From Micromonospora sp. KC213 (GTDB taxonomy: Bacteria; Actinomycetota; Actinomycetes; Mycobacteriales; Micromonosporaceae), in contig NZ_SMKF01000031.1 in NCBI RefSeq assembly GCF_004348325.1, positions 1 through 40,908 on the forward strand: 40,908 bases of DNA. Direction: 5' to 3'. Both the position numbers and the translations under genes were made by a program. The notes under the pieces were generated by a model, which saw only the letters and a list, made by a program, of their open reading frames with translations, had not been told where the DNA came from and searched no databases. How positions within the stretch are numbered: position 1 is the stretch's first letter; each line of letters opens with the position of its first letter. Shown piece after piece: positions 1-9,081 of this stretch.

Positions 1-66
1 GTACGACGGCGCGGGGTCGTCGGGTCGGGTCGCCGCAGGGGCCTTCCGTCAGCGAGCATTGCCGTC

Positions 67-1722
67 ATGAACGTCGTCGATCGCCGTCGGTCCGTACGGC
101 TGGGCGCCGCCGCCGCCCTGCTGGTCACCCTCGTCGCGCTGCTGCTCGCCCCGGCGACGCCGGCCAGCGCCCACGCCGTGCTGGTCAGCAGCAGCCCGGT
201 CGCCTCCGCGGTGGTGCCGCAGGCGCCGGCCGAGGTGGTGCTGACCTTCAGCGAATCCGTGCGCAAGGTGACCGGCAAGATCCGGGTCATCGCGCCGGAC
301 GGTTCGCGGGCCGACCGGGGCGAACCTGTCTTTCAGGGGGCGGTGGTGACCATCCCGGTGGACCAGGGCGGCCCGCGCGGCACCTATCTGGTGAGCTACC
401 GGGTGATCTCCGCCGACAGCCACCCGGTCTCCGGCGCGTTCACCTACTCCGTCGGTGCGCCCTCGCCACCGCCCACCGACACCGGCTCGGACAGCCGCGC
501 CGACCGGCTGGTGGACATCGGGGTGAAGGTCGTCAACTACCTGGGCTACGCGGGTCTGCTCCTGGTGGTGGGTGCCGCGCTGGTGCTCGCCGCGCTCTGG
601 CCGTACCGGCTGTCCCGCAGCGGCCCGGCCCGGCTGCTCTGGGCGGGCACCATCCTGCTGGCCGTCGCCACCGCGGCCGAGCTGTGGCTGCAGGTGCCGT
701 ACACCGCCGGGGGCGGGCTGTTCGACGTCACCGGCGCCGGCCTCGGTGAGGTGCTGGGCAGCACGTACGGCACCGCGCACCTGGTCCGGTTGGGGCTGCT
801 CGCGGCGGCGGCGTTCCTGCTGCGTCCGTTGACCCGGGGGCCGGTCGGCCGCACCGACGGGATCATCCTGGCCGTGCTCGGTGTCGCGACGTTGTTCACC
901 TGGCCGCTGGCCGGTCACGCCGCGGCCTCGCCCGCGCCGGCCGTCTCGGTGCTGGTCGACGCGGTGCACCTGGGCAGCATGGCGGTCTGGTTGGGTGGTC
1001 TGGTGATGCTCGCCGGGTTCCTGCTGCGCCGGGCCGACGAGCGGGAGCTGGACGCGATCCTGCCGATCTGGTCGCGTTGGGCGGCGCTGGCGGTGGCGGC
1101 GCTGCTGCTGGCCGGCACCGTGCAGGGGCTGATCGAGGTGGGCACCCTCGGCGCGTTGGTCGGCACCGCGTACGGGCGGCTGCTGCTTGCCAAGATCATC
1201 CTGTTCGCCCTGGTGATCGGGGTGGCGGCGTACTCCCGGGCGCTGGTGCGTCGGCGGACCGCGGCCGGCCGGCCGGCGCGGGTGCGGCGGGCGGTCGGGG
1301 TGGAGTTGGCCGTCGCCGCGGTGGTCCTCGGGCTGTCCGCCGTCCTGGTGCAGACCACCCCGGCCCGGGTGGCCACCGGTGACGTGGCCGGGACGGCCAA
1401 CGCCTACTTCTCCACCACGTTGACCAGTCCGATCTACTCACTGCAGGTGGAACTGGACCCGGCCGAGCGGGGCAACAACTCGCTGCACCTGTACGCGTAC
1501 ACGAAGGACAACCGGCCGCAGCCGGTGGCCGAGTGGCGGGCGACCGCGGCGCTGCCGTCGGCCGGGATCGAGCCGATCGAGATCCCGCTGCTCCCACTGA
1601 CCGACAACCACGCGACCGGGGAACTCAACTTCCCGGCGGCCGGCGAGTGGCAGTTGCGTTTCACCGTCCGCATCTCCGACATCGACCAGGCCACGGTGAC
1701 CGTCACCGTGCCGATCACGTAA
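67..1722 (+). CDS. CopC/CopD-type copper transport/resistance protein (YcnJ-like)
   Basis: A 551-residue exported membrane protein. A signal peptide ends in Ala-Ser-Ala just before His36, so processing would leave an N-terminal His, as in CopC Cu(II) sites. Residues about 36-130 form a CopC-like beta domain, followed by a Pro/Thr/Ser linker. About eight hydrophobic segments (about 155-430) match CopD, and a soluble C-terminal domain follows (about 440-551). The CopC-CopD fusion is known from YcnJ-type proteins that import or handle copper across the membrane. The next gene, 19 nt downstream, encodes a YcnI-like protein, the usual partner, so the two probably form an operon. The family assignment is strong; the direction of copper movement is inferred. 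Confidence 0.9.
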   Translation: MNVVDRRRSVRLGAAAALLVTLVALLLAPATPASAHAVLVSSSPVASAVVPQAPAEVVLTFSESVRKVTGKIRVIAPDGSRADRGEPVFQGAVVTIPVDQGGPRGTYLVSYRVISADSHPVSGAFTYSVGAPSPPPTDTGSDSRADRLVDIGVKVVNYLGYAGLLLVVGAALVLAALWPYRLSRSGPARLLWAGTILLAVATAAELWLQVPYTAGGGLFDVTGAGLGEVLGSTYGTAHLVRLGLLAAAAFLLRPLTRGPVGRTDGIILAVLGVATLFTWPLAGHAAASPAPAVSVLVDAVHLGSMAVWLGGLVMLAGFLLRRADERELDAILPIWSRWAALAVAALLLAGTVQGLIEVGTLGALVGTAYGRLLLAKIILFALVIGVAAYSRALVRRRTAAGRPARVRRAVGVELAVAAVVLGLSAVLVQTTPARVATGDVAGTANAYFSTTLTSPIYSLQVELDPAERGNNSLHLYAYTKDNRPQPVAEWRATAALPSAGIEPIEIPLLPLTDNHATGELNFPAAGEWQLRFTVRISDIDQATVTVTVPIT

Positions 1723-1741
1723 CCGAGAGGTACTCAACCAG

Positions 1742-2491
1742 ATGATCCGTCTCCGGCGCACCGCAACCGCCGCCGTCCTCGCGCTCACCGCCGCCACCGC
1801 CGCCGTGCTCGGTCTCGCCGGGCCCGCCTCGGCGCACGTCACGGTCAACCCGAGGGAGGCCACCCAGGGCGGCTACGGCCGGTTCGCCTTCCGGGTGCCG
1901 AACGAGAGCGACACCGCCTCGACCAACAAGCTCGAGGTGGTGCTGCCGGAGAACGCCCCGGTCGGCTCGGTGTCGACGATGCCCGTACCCGGGTGGACGG
2001 TCGCGGTGGAGAAGCGCAAGGTCGACCCGCCGATCGAGGTGCACGGCAGCCAGATCACCGAGGCGGTCTCCAAGCTGACCTGGACGGCCACCGGCGACGC
2101 GGCGGTCAAGCCGGGGCAGTTCCAGGAGTTCCCGGTGTCGATGGGGCCGCTGCCCAAGGTCGACCGGATGGTCTTCAAGGTGCTCCAGTCGTACACCGAC
2201 GGCAACGTGCAGCGGTGGATCGAGGAGCCGGTTGCGGGCGGGGAGGAGCCGGAGAACCCGGCGCCGGTGCTCACCCTGACCGCCGCCTCGGCGTCGCCGT
2301 CCGCGCCGGCGTCGGCCCCCGCCGCCCCGGCCGCGGCGGACGACGATGACGACGACTCCACCGGCGTGGCGACCGGCCTGGGGGTGGCTGGTCTGGTCGC
2401 CGGGCTCGCCGGTCTGGTCCTCGGCGGGCTGGCCTTCGCCCGTACCCGGCGGCAGCCGGCCGCCGGATCCCCGGCCGAGCCCACCGCCTGA
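1742..2491 (+). CDS. YcnI-like DUF1775 copper-binding membrane-anchored protein
   Basis: A 249-residue protein with a signal peptide ending Ala-Ser-Ala before His32, so the mature protein would start with His-Val-Thr-Val. YcnI-family proteins use this N-terminal His in a monohistidine copper site. The DUF1775 beta-sandwich spans about residues 32-170 and includes the family stretch PVPGWTVAVEKRKVD. A low-complexity Pro/Ala/Ser and Asp-rich linker (about 185-210) leads to one C-terminal transmembrane helix (about 213-236) and a basic tail. It directly follows the CopC/CopD gene. Probable role: an extracytoplasmic copper chaperone or sensor for that transporter (inference from family and context). 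Confidence 0.88.
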   Translation: MIRLRRTATAAVLALTAATAAVLGLAGPASAHVTVNPREATQGGYGRFAFRVPNESDTASTNKLEVVLPENAPVGSVSTMPVPGWTVAVEKRKVDPPIEVHGSQITEAVSKLTWTATGDAAVKPGQFQEFPVSMGPLPKVDRMVFKVLQSYTDGNVQRWIEEPVAGGEEPENPAPVLTLTAASASPSAPASAPAAPAAADDDDDDSTGVATGLGVAGLVAGLAGLVLGGLAFARTRRQPAAGSPAEPTA

Positions 2492-2506
2492 TCCACGCCA
2501 CCCGCG

Positions 2507-2536
2507 CCGGCCCGTCGGACCTGTCCGACGGGCCGG
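2507..2536 (+). terminator. Perfect 14-bp hairpin after the copper operon
   Basis: Two 14-base arms (2507-2520 and 2523-2536) are exact reverse complements around a 2-base spacer, 16 nt after the YcnI-like stop. There is no long T-run, which is usual for high-GC actinomycete terminators. Confidence 0.7.
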
Positions 2537-2632
2537 TCCCCGTTCCCCCTCGGACCTGCCGATATCCGCAGATCGGCGCGGTGTCGTCGGTAAGGTCGGC
2601 CGGGTACCTGGTCACTGAGGGAGACGGAACGG

Positions 2633-3541
2633 ATGCGGTTCGTGCGGGTGTTTGTCGGAATGCTGTTGCTGGTCGTCGGGATTCCGGTCCTGCTCGCCGG
2701 TGCCGGCCTCAGTGTCGCCGCCGGGCGGGCGGCGGCCGACGGGGCGTTCACCGCCCGGGTCGAGCCGCTGCGCACCCCCGGGCGGGCGGTGCTGGTGGCG
2801 GACGTGGACGCGCTGCTGCGCGCAGAGGCGCCGTTCACCCGGGTCGGTCCGTCCCGGTTGCGGTTGACCGCCCGGACGGCCGACGGCCCTGCCTTCGCTG
2901 GCCTGGCCCCGACCGAGGAGGTGCGGCGCTGGCTCGGCCCGTTCCCGCACGCCACCGTGGACCGGGTGGCGGTGGCCCGCGGTCCGTTGCCGGTCCGGCT
3001 GACCGACGCGGCGTCCGCGCCCACCGGGTCGGTTCCGGCCGCCCCGCGCGAGGCCCGCTTCTGGGTACGCGAGGGGGTCGGCGCGATCGAGTGGAGCCCT
3101 GCCGAGCTGGCCGGTCGGCGGCTGAGTCTGGTGGTGATGCGCCCGGACGGCGGGGCGGACCTGAGTGTGGACCTGCGGGCCGAGTTGCGGGTCGACTGGC
3201 TCCGGCCGGTGGCGTGGGCGCTGCTCGCCGCCGGGCTGCTGCTGGTCGGTCTGGCGATGCCGGCGCTGCTGTGGCCGTTGCGCCCGCGTGAGGTGGTCTT
3301 CGTGGTGGAACCCGACCAGGTGCCGGTGCTGGCCGGCCGGCTGGGGGTCAGTTCACTCAGCGGGCTCGGTGCCCCGCGCAGACCGGAGCCCGAGCGGCAG
3401 TTGGTGGCGGTCGGTACGGCGGACGGGGCCCGCCCGGCGATCGGGGCGGCCCCGGCCCGGCGACCGGGCAGCCTCGCCGACCTGCCGCCCTGGCCGCCGG
3501 AGCGTTCCGGGCCGACGCCGGGGCCGGTGGACCGGAGCTGA
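2633..3541 (+). CDS. Uncharacterised membrane protein with two transmembrane segments
   Basis: A 302-residue protein with no family I recognise. A hydrophobic segment lies at residues about 3-28 (membrane anchor or signal). An extracytoplasmic region of about 155 residues follows, then a second transmembrane segment (about 190-215) and a cytoplasmic tail rich in Pro, Arg and Ala. The ATG at 2633 is preceded by a GGAGACGG ribosome-binding site. It lies between two hairpins (2507-2536 and 3592-3624) and is probably a single transcription unit. Function unknown. Confidence 0.75.
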   Translation: MRFVRVFVGMLLLVVGIPVLLAGAGLSVAAGRAAADGAFTARVEPLRTPGRAVLVADVDALLRAEAPFTRVGPSRLRLTARTADGPAFAGLAPTEEVRRWLGPFPHATVDRVAVARGPLPVRLTDAASAPTGSVPAAPREARFWVREGVGAIEWSPAELAGRRLSLVVMRPDGGADLSVDLRAELRVDWLRPVAWALLAAGLLLVGLAMPALLWPLRPREVVFVVEPDQVPVLAGRLGVSSLSGLGAPRRPEPERQLVAVGTADGARPAIGAAPARRPGSLADLPPWPPERSGPTPGPVDRS

Positions 3542-3591
3542 GCGCTCCGGACCGGTCACCCGGGTGGGACGCTGCGGGGCCGGTGACGCGG

Positions 3592-3624
3592 GCGGCCCTC
3601 CGCGCTGCCGACACGGAGGGCCGC
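3592..3624 (+). terminator. Hairpin terminator between convergent genes
   Basis: Two 11-base arms (3592-3602 and 3614-3624) are exact reverse complements around an 11-nt loop. It lies 50 nt after the stop of the membrane protein and just beyond the 3' end of the oppositely oriented glycosyltransferase. Confidence 0.6.
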
Positions 3625-3706
3625 TCTCACCGGGGGATCGGTGCTGATGTGGTCAGATTAGCGGCGGAAAATCGCTCATGGAAACCTCTGTCCAGTTGGT
3701 GCGATT

Positions 3707-4951
3707 TTATCCGCGGGGCGGGAGCCGGCGGACCGGCAGCACCACCAACAGCGCCAGAGAGAGCAGCACGTACTCGTTGCGCAGCAAGAAATCCCACGGC
3801 GTGTCGGTACGCGCCGGAGCCACCCCCCAGTCCTGGAAGGACACCACACCATAGATGATCAACGCCGTGGTGCCGACCGCGACCGCGAGGAGCGTGCGTC
3901 GGCGGCGGAGCCCTTCGGCACTGCCCCGGTCGGCGTCCAGCGCCGCGTCTACCAGCACCACCACCGCCGGGATGAACCAGTAGATGTGGTGCGTCCAGGT
4001 GATCGGGCTGATCAGGCCGCCGACCAGACCGGTGAGGGTCAACCCGGTCAACTCGTCACCGGCCCGCACGGCCCGGGCAGCGCGGTGCAGTCCGTACCCG
4101 AGCACCACCGCGACCAGCGCCAGCCACAGTAGCCGGTTCGGCGCGGCCGGCACCTCGATCCGGCTCAGCAGCCCGAACAACGACTGGTTGCCGGTGTAGT
4201 CGGTGCGGCCCACCCGGTTGGTCGCCCAGAGCTCGTGGGTCCAGAAGCGCCAGGAGTCGCGCGGCGCCACCGCCGCCGCCAGCAGCGTCGCCGCCGCGGC
4301 CGTCGCGCTCGCCACGGCCGCCGCCCGCCACCGCCGGGTCGCCAGCAGGTAGACGATGAAGATGCCCGGGAAGAGCTTGAGCGCCGTGGCCAGACCAACG
4401 CCCACGCCGGCCCAGCGCCGCGCCTGCGGTACGGCGAAGAGCAGGTCGGCCAGGACCAGCACCACCAGCAGCATGTTGATCTGGCCGAAGGTGATCGTCT
4501 CCCGGGTGCTCTCCACCGCGAAGACCAGCAGCACCGCCACGACGAGTGCGAACACCCGGGGCAGTCCGTGCCGGGCGGTCACCGGGGCGACCAGCCAGCG
4601 GGTCGTGACGACCACGCCAAGGGCGGTGAGCGCCGTGAAGACCGCCACCACGGCACCGAGGCGCAGCAGGCCGAACGGCCACAGCAGCAAGGCGCTGAAC
4701 GGCGGGTAGGTGAAGTAGAGCTCACCCTGCACCCGGTCCGGCTGCACGTAGTCGTAGAGCGGGTTGCCGGCCCGCCACCAGTCCACCGCCCGCATGTAGA
4801 TCTTGAGGTCGAGGAAGTCGTGGCTCAGGCCCGGTAGGTAGAGCGCCGGCAGCACGGTCGCGAGCGCCAGTACCGTGACGACCCGACGGACCGTACGGCC
4901 CCGCTGCTCGTCGGTGGTGACGGCAGGCGACGCGACGGATTCGGCTGGCAC
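3707..4951 (-). CDS. GT87-type (DUF2029) polyprenyl-phosphate mannosyltransferase-like membrane protein
   Basis: A 414-residue protein with about ten hydrophobic helices. The N-terminal loop [15 protein letters not shown] then PLYDY is typical of the DUF2029/GT87 family: an acidic residue after the first helix, then the conserved Asn-Pro-Leu-Tyr. [14 protein letters not shown] stretch follows. Family members in mycobacteria (PimE and other alpha-mannosyltransferases) move mannose from polyprenyl-phosphate-mannose to lipid or polysaccharide acceptors on the outer membrane face. Start chosen at a GTG (4949-4951). It is divergent from oligoribonuclease with a 74-nt gap. The acceptor cannot be told from the sequence. 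Confidence 0.82.
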   Translation of the reverse strand: MPAESVASPAVTTDEQRGRTVRRVVTVLALATVLPALYLPGLSHDFLDLKIYMRAVDWWRAGNPLYDYVQPDRVQGELYFTYPPFSALLLWPFGLLRLGAVVAVFTALTALGVVVTTRWLVAPVTARHGLPRVFALVVAVLLVFAVESTRETITFGQINMLLVVLVLADLLFAVPQARRWAGVGVGLATALKLFPGIFIVYLLATRRWRAAAVASATAAAATLLAAAVAPRDSWRFWTHELWATNRVGRTDYTGNQSLFGLLSRIEVPAAPNRLLWLALVAVVLGYGLHRAARAVRAGDELTGLTLTGLVGGLISPITWTHHIYWFIPAVVVLVDAALDADRGSAEGLRRRRTLLAVAVGTTALIIYGVVSFQDWGVAPARTDTPWDFLLRNEYVLLSLALLVVLPVRRLPPRG

Positions 4952-5025
4952 GGGGAAACCCTAGCGGTCTCCTCCGCCGACGGTGCCGAGGCGCGAGCAC
5001 CCGGGCGGCGACTACTCTGTGGCGC

Positions 5026-5616
5026 GTGGCTGACCAACTCGTCTGGATCGACTGTGAGATGACCGGGCTGGATCTCGGCAGGGACGCGCTGATCGAGGTC
5101 GCCGCCCTCGTCACCGACGCCGACCTCAAGGTGCTCGGCGAGGGGATCGACGTGGTCATCCACGCCGACGAGGCGGCGCTGGAGGCGATGCCGGAGATCG
5201 TCCGGACCATGCACGGCAAGTCGGGGCTGACCGAGGAGGTCCGCCGCTCGACGGTCACCCTGGCCGAGGCCGAGGACATGGTGCTGGCGTACGTCACCCA
5301 GCACGTCAAGGATCCGCGATCCGCCCCGCTCTGCGGCAACTCGATCGCCACGGACCGCGGCTTCCTCGCCCGGGACATGCCCCGCCTCGACGCCCACCTG
5401 CACTACCGCATGATCGACGTCTCATCGATCAAGGAGTTGTGCCGGCGCTGGTACCCCCGGGTGTACTTCGGGCAACCGCAGAAGGGGCTCGCCCACCGGG
5501 CGCTGGCCGACATCCGGGAGAGCATCCGCGAGTTGGAGTACTACCGGCGCACCATCTTCGTGCCGCTGCCCGGCCCGGACGTGGAGACCGCGAAGGGAAT
5601 CGCCGCCGGGCTGTAG
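5026..5616 (+). CDS. orn: Oligoribonuclease (DEDD 3'-5' exoribonuclease)
   Basis: A 196-residue protein of normal length for Orn. The Exo I motif [10 protein letters not shown] (Asp9, Glu11) is at the N-terminus and the Exo III motif [11 protein letters not shown] near the C-terminus supplies His and Asp, giving a complete DEDDh active site for two metal ions. Orn degrades 2-5-nt RNAs, including the linear c-di-GMP product pGpG, and completes mRNA turnover in the cytoplasm. The start is a GTG at 5026. In many actinomycetes orn sits next to a tRNA-His gene, as it does here. Confidence 0.95.
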   Translation: MADQLVWIDCEMTGLDLGRDALIEVAALVTDADLKVLGEGIDVVIHADEAALEAMPEIVRTMHGKSGLTEEVRRSTVTLAEAEDMVLAYVTQHVKDPRSAPLCGNSIATDRGFLARDMPRLDAHLHYRMIDVSSIKELCRRWYPRVYFGQPQKGLAHRALADIRESIRELEYYRRTIFVPLPGPDVETAKGIAAGL

Positions 5617-5722
5617 GCGGGCGACCCGGCTCCGGCGGGGTGTCGAACCCGCTGGACGGAGCCGGCGCCGGTGTGGCTATTATTAGTCCGCACCCGCCCG
5701 GGCGACCGGAGCGGAAGGCATG

Positions 5723-5798
5723 GTGGCTGTAGCTCAGTTGGCAGAGCACCGGGTTGTGGTCCCGGTTGTCGTGGGTTCAATTCCCATCAGTCACCCCA
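5723..5798 (+). tRNA. tRNA-His (anticodon GTG)
   Basis: A 76-nt cloverleaf. The 7-bp acceptor pairs 5723-5729 with 5788-5794. The D-loop region is AGCTCAGTTGGCAGAGC, the anticodon loop TTGTGGT carries GTG, and the T-loop is TTCAATT. CCA is genome-encoded (5796-5798). A strong hairpin follows at once. Confidence 0.95.
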
Positions 5799-5800
5799 AC

Positions 5801-5836
5801 GACGAAGGCCCCCTCCATCCGGAGGGGGCCTTCGTC
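5801..5836. terminator. Bidirectional terminator between tRNA-His and an L,D-transpeptidase gene
   Basis: Two 16-base arms (5801-5816 and 5821-5836) are perfect reverse complements around an ATCC loop. The hairpin is 2 nt after the tRNA CCA and 12 nt past the 3' end of the convergent gene, so it can serve both strands. Confidence 0.85.
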
Positions 5837-5848
5837 GTCCGTCGCCGG

Positions 5849-7153
5849 TCAGGGGGTCGGCGTGGCGCTCTGCCCACCCTGCTCCGCGTCGGGCGTCGGG
5901 CTCGCCCCGTCACCGGTCGCGGCCCCGCTGTCCGGCTCGTACGGCAGGGCACTGCCCTTGACGTACTCGTCCCAGCTCATGTTCCAGTCGGTCCAGCCGT
6001 TGCCGTTCTGGAGCTTGCGCTCGGTGCCCTTGACGGTGATCGGGTCACCGATACGGGTGTTCGCGAACAGCCACGCCCCGTCGGCCATCGAGACGTTCAC
6101 ACAGCCGTGGGAGACGTTCTCCCGGCCCTGCACACCCTCGGACCAGGGTGCGGCGTGGATGAACTCGCCGCCCCAGGTGAGCCGCTGGGCGTAGTCGATC
6201 TTCGTCCGGTAGCCCTCCTGGGGGCCGAGCTCGTCCAGGGTGTCGAAGACCGTCTTGCGCAGCTTCTCGATCACCACCATGGTGCCGCTGGACGACGGGG
6301 TGCTCTTCTTGCCCAGGCTCACCGGGATGGTCTTGACGACCTTCCCGTCCCTGGTGACCGTCATCCGCTTGGTCTTGTTCTCCACCTGCATGATCAGCGA
6401 CGGGCCGATCTTGATGTCGACCGTCAGGTCGGAGCGGCCGTACCAGCCACCCCCCATGGGCAGGCCACCGGCCTGCACCCGGTACGACACGGTGCTGCCC
6501 GGCCGCCAGAACTCCTTGGGCCGGTAACGGACCTCGGTGGGGCTCACCCAGTGCCAGATGCCCTCCTGCGCCGGGGTGGCGGTGACGCTCATCCGGCGCT
6601 GGACGTCGTCGCGGTACTGCTCCGGGACGTCCCGGCCGAAGCGGACGATCAGCGGCATGCCCACGCCGACGACCTGGCCGTCGCCGAGGAAGCTGGTGAT
6701 CCGGACCTGCTTGGCGGGCTTGGCCATCACGGTGAAGGTGCTGGTCGCCGTGGCCGGCTTGCCGTCGTCCCCGGTCGCGGTCACGGTCGCGGTGTACTTC
6801 CCGCCGTACTCCAGCGCACCGGCGGGCAGCCAGCTCTGTCCGTCCGCGGCGAGCGTGCCCTTGACGGGGGTGCCGGCGGCGTCCTTGAGTTCGACGGTGG
6901 TCTGCTCGGCGTCCTTCGTGGTGAAGGTGATGCCGGTGGAGGCCGGGACGTCGGTCGCGTCCGCCTTCGGCTCGGTGATGGTGGCCGAGGCCTTGGCGTC
7001 GCTCTCCTGCGCGGCGCTCTGGCCCGGCGAGGGCTTGTCGCCCGAGGAGCCGGTGCAGGCGGAGGTGAAGGCGAGCGTGGCGGCGAGCAGCCCCGCCGAG
7101 AGCGCACGGCGCCGCCCGGTACGCCGAGTCAGCCGGTCGTGGGTAGCTGGCAT
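5849..7153 (-). CDS. Lipoprotein L,D-transpeptidase (first of a tandem pair)
   Basis: A 434-residue lipoprotein. The ATG at 7151-7153 has a GAGGAC ribosome-binding site. A twin-Arg-like basic start and hydrophobic stretch lead to the lipobox FTSAC. Two Ig-like domains of the type found in mycobacterial Ldt proteins (about 60-260) precede the catalytic YkuD domain (about 265-385). That domain contains HAAPWSEGVQ and the catalytic SHGCVNVS. A tail with conserved Trp residues follows. Ldt enzymes form 3-3 peptidoglycan crosslinks, which resist most beta-lactams. The neighbour at 7370-8653 is a paralogue of the same build, a tandem duplication. Confidence 0.93.
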   Translation of the reverse strand: MPATHDRLTRRTGRRRALSAGLLAATLAFTSACTGSSGDKPSPGQSAAQESDAKASATITEPKADATDVPASTGITFTTKDAEQTTVELKDAAGTPVKGTLAADGQSWLPAGALEYGGKYTATVTATGDDGKPATATSTFTVMAKPAKQVRITSFLGDGQVVGVGMPLIVRFGRDVPEQYRDDVQRRMSVTATPAQEGIWHWVSPTEVRYRPKEFWRPGSTVSYRVQAGGLPMGGGWYGRSDLTVDIKIGPSLIMQVENKTKRMTVTRDGKVVKTIPVSLGKKSTPSSSGTMVVIEKLRKTVFDTLDELGPQEGYRTKIDYAQRLTWGGEFIHAAPWSEGVQGRENVSHGCVNVSMADGAWLFANTRIGDPITVKGTERKLQNGNGWTDWNMSWDEYVKGSALPYEPDSGAATGDGASPTPDAEQGGQSATPTP

Positions 7154-7369
7154 TATGTCCTCACAGTCGTGATCCCCGATGCCCCCCATCCTTACCCACA
7201 GACGCACGCGGGTGCCCAGGGGTTGCGCGGCGCGCGACGGCGACACGCCGTCGGTGGGCTGCGGCGACCGGCGCACGCGGGGCAGGGCGGGGTGACGTTC
7301 GTCTCCACCGGCGCCCGGACGCCCTCGGCACGGGGGCGGGCCAGCGGTCGCCGACCCACCCCGCAGCCC

Positions 7370-8653
7370 TTAGATCAGCGGACCGGAGCCGCCCCGCGGC
7401 ACCGGCAGGGCGCTGCCCTTGACGAACTCGGACCAGCTCAGGTCCCAGGCCGTCCAGCCGTTGCCCGGCGCGAGCCTGCGCTCGGTGCCCTTGATGGTGA
7501 TCGGATCACCGATCTTCGTCTGGTCGAACAGCCACCGGCCCATCGCCATGGACACGTTGACGCAGCCGTGCGAGACGTTGCGTCGGCCCTGCACCCCCTC
7601 GGACCAGGGCGCCGCGTGGATGTACTCGCCGCCCCAGGTCAACCGCTGTGCGAAGTCGATGTCAACGCGGTAGCGGTTGTCCGGGTCCGGCGCGTCCATG
7701 GTGTCGAAGACGGTCCTCTCCTTCTTCTCCATCACCACCATCGTGCCGCTGGAGGAAGGGGTCTTCTTCTTGCCCAGGCTGACCGGGATGGTCTTGACCA
7801 CCTGGCCGTCCTGGCGCACCGTCATCTTCTTGGTGGCGTTGTCGACCGTCATCTCGAACGCCCGGCCGATCTTGGCGGTGGCCGACCGGTCGACGTTGCC
7901 GTAACGGCCGTTGCTCAGCGGAATGCCGGCCAGCGCGATCCGGACGTCCAGCGTGGTGCCCGGCTTCCAGTAATCCGGAGCGCGGTAGTAGGCCTGGGTG
8001 CCGTTGGAGACCCAGTGCCAGGCGCCCGGCTGTGGCGGGTCCGTCCGGACGAACATCCGCTTCTGCACCGCCGCGCGGTCCTTCTTCGGGATACCCGGGT
8101 GGAACTCGACGACCACCGGCATGGCAACGCCGTACGTCCGGTCGTCGAACAGGTAGAGACCGGAGCTGATCATCGACTTCGGCTTCGCCATCGTGGTGAA
8201 CGTGCTGGTGCCCTGCCGGGCCTCACCATCGGACCCGGTGCCGGTCACCGTCGCCGTGTAGCGGGTGCCGTACTTCAGCGGAGCCGACGGCACCCAGGCG
8301 GAACCGTCCACCCGCAGCTTCCCGTCGACTCGCTTGCCGTCGGCCGAGGCCAGGGTCACCGAGGACACCTTCCCGCCGCCGGGGACCGTCGCGCTGATCT
8401 CCGTACTGACCGGCTTGTTCTTCGACCCGTCGGCCGGGACGACCGCCAGGCTCTCGACTGCGGCGGATGGTGTCCCGCCCGAGGGCGCCGACGGCGGGGT
8501 GCCCGTCCCCGTGCCCGTCCCCGTGCCCGGGGTGGCGCTGCTCCCGCCGACGAACTCGGCCTGCTTCTCGGCGTCACCGCACCCGGTCAGTGCCAACGAC
8601 GCCACCAGAGCCAGGGCGCCCACCTTCGCCCCGACCCGCGTGAACCTGCCCAT
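7370..8653 (-). CDS. Lipoprotein L,D-transpeptidase (second of a tandem pair)
   Basis: A 427-residue paralogue of the preceding gene. The start was placed at the ATG at 8651-8653, behind a GAGGTGGGA ribosome-binding site, rather than at an in-frame start 51 nt upstream. The lipobox is LALTGC. A Gly/Thr/Pro linker, two Ig-like domains and the YkuD domain follow, with HAAPWSEGVQG and SHGCVNVS giving the active-site His and Cys. A C-terminal Trp-rich segment matches its twin. It probably makes 3-3 crosslinks outside the membrane. The 216-nt gap to the other copy allows separate expression. Confidence 0.93.
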   Translation of the reverse strand: MGRFTRVGAKVGALALVASLALTGCGDAEKQAEFVGGSSATPGTGTGTGTGTPPSAPSGGTPSAAVESLAVVPADGSKNKPVSTEISATVPGGGKVSSVTLASADGKRVDGKLRVDGSAWVPSAPLKYGTRYTATVTGTGSDGEARQGTSTFTTMAKPKSMISSGLYLFDDRTYGVAMPVVVEFHPGIPKKDRAAVQKRMFVRTDPPQPGAWHWVSNGTQAYYRAPDYWKPGTTLDVRIALAGIPLSNGRYGNVDRSATAKIGRAFEMTVDNATKKMTVRQDGQVVKTIPVSLGKKKTPSSSGTMVVMEKKERTVFDTMDAPDPDNRYRVDIDFAQRLTWGGEYIHAAPWSEGVQGRRNVSHGCVNVSMAMGRWLFDQTKIGDPITIKGTERRLAPGNGWTAWDLSWSEFVKGSALPVPRGGSGPLI

Positions 8654-8839
8654 TCCCACCTCAGTTCTCGCGTGCCTGGCGACATGGTGCCGTATCGCCG
8701 TCACCTACTCGGCCCCGCCCAACCTGGCTATGGGGTGTTTGCGAGCATCTGCCCGATAAGCTCAGCCGAAGAGGGGAGGAGGGGACCCGATTTGGAAGAG
8801 CGCTCGGGGGCCGTGTAATCTTCTCCCCGTTGCCAACGA

Positions 8840-8915
8840 GCGCCGCTAGCTCAACTGGCAGAGCAGCGGACTCTTAATCCGCGGGTTCGGGGTTCGAGTC
8901 CCTGGCGGCGCACCA
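8840..8915 (+). tRNA. tRNA-Lys (anticodon CTT)
   Basis: A complete 76-nt cloverleaf. The acceptor pairs 8840-8846 with 8905-8911. The D arm contains TAGCTCAACTGGCAGAGC, the anticodon loop ACTCTTAAT reads CTT, the T-loop is TTCGAGT, and CCA is encoded at 8913-8915. A 27-nt stretch of its 3' half (8877-8903) recurs exactly at 32716-32742, suggesting that the gene is an integration site. Confidence 0.95.
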
Positions 8916-8921
8916 ACGAGC

Positions 8922-8963
8922 AAGGCCCTGACCTGGTGGTTCACACCTGGCTGGGGCCTTTTT
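8922..8963 (+). terminator. Interrupted hairpin and T-run after tRNA-Lys
   Basis: AAGGCCC (8922-8928) pairs with GGGCCTT (8954-8960), with an inner GGTG/CACC stem (8935-8938 and 8944-8947), and a run of T follows. It begins 7 nt after the tRNA CCA. Confidence 0.65.
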
Positions 8964-9081
8964 CGCGTACGCCGGTGGTGGGTGGTTGCTCGGTGGGTGC
9001 TCGGGAGCCGTTGGACCCTGCCGGCGATGCGGGGACCGGCCGTTACCGGTGCGACGCGGCCTGGAAGGGAGGCGATCACCG

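Noticed and set aside
5720..8818. Long plus-strand open frame of about 1000 codons across the tRNA-His and both L,D-transpeptidase genes
   Set aside because: It runs through a tRNA and antisense to two genes with clear catalytic motifs, and its translation is low-complexity. It is an antisense artefact of high GC.
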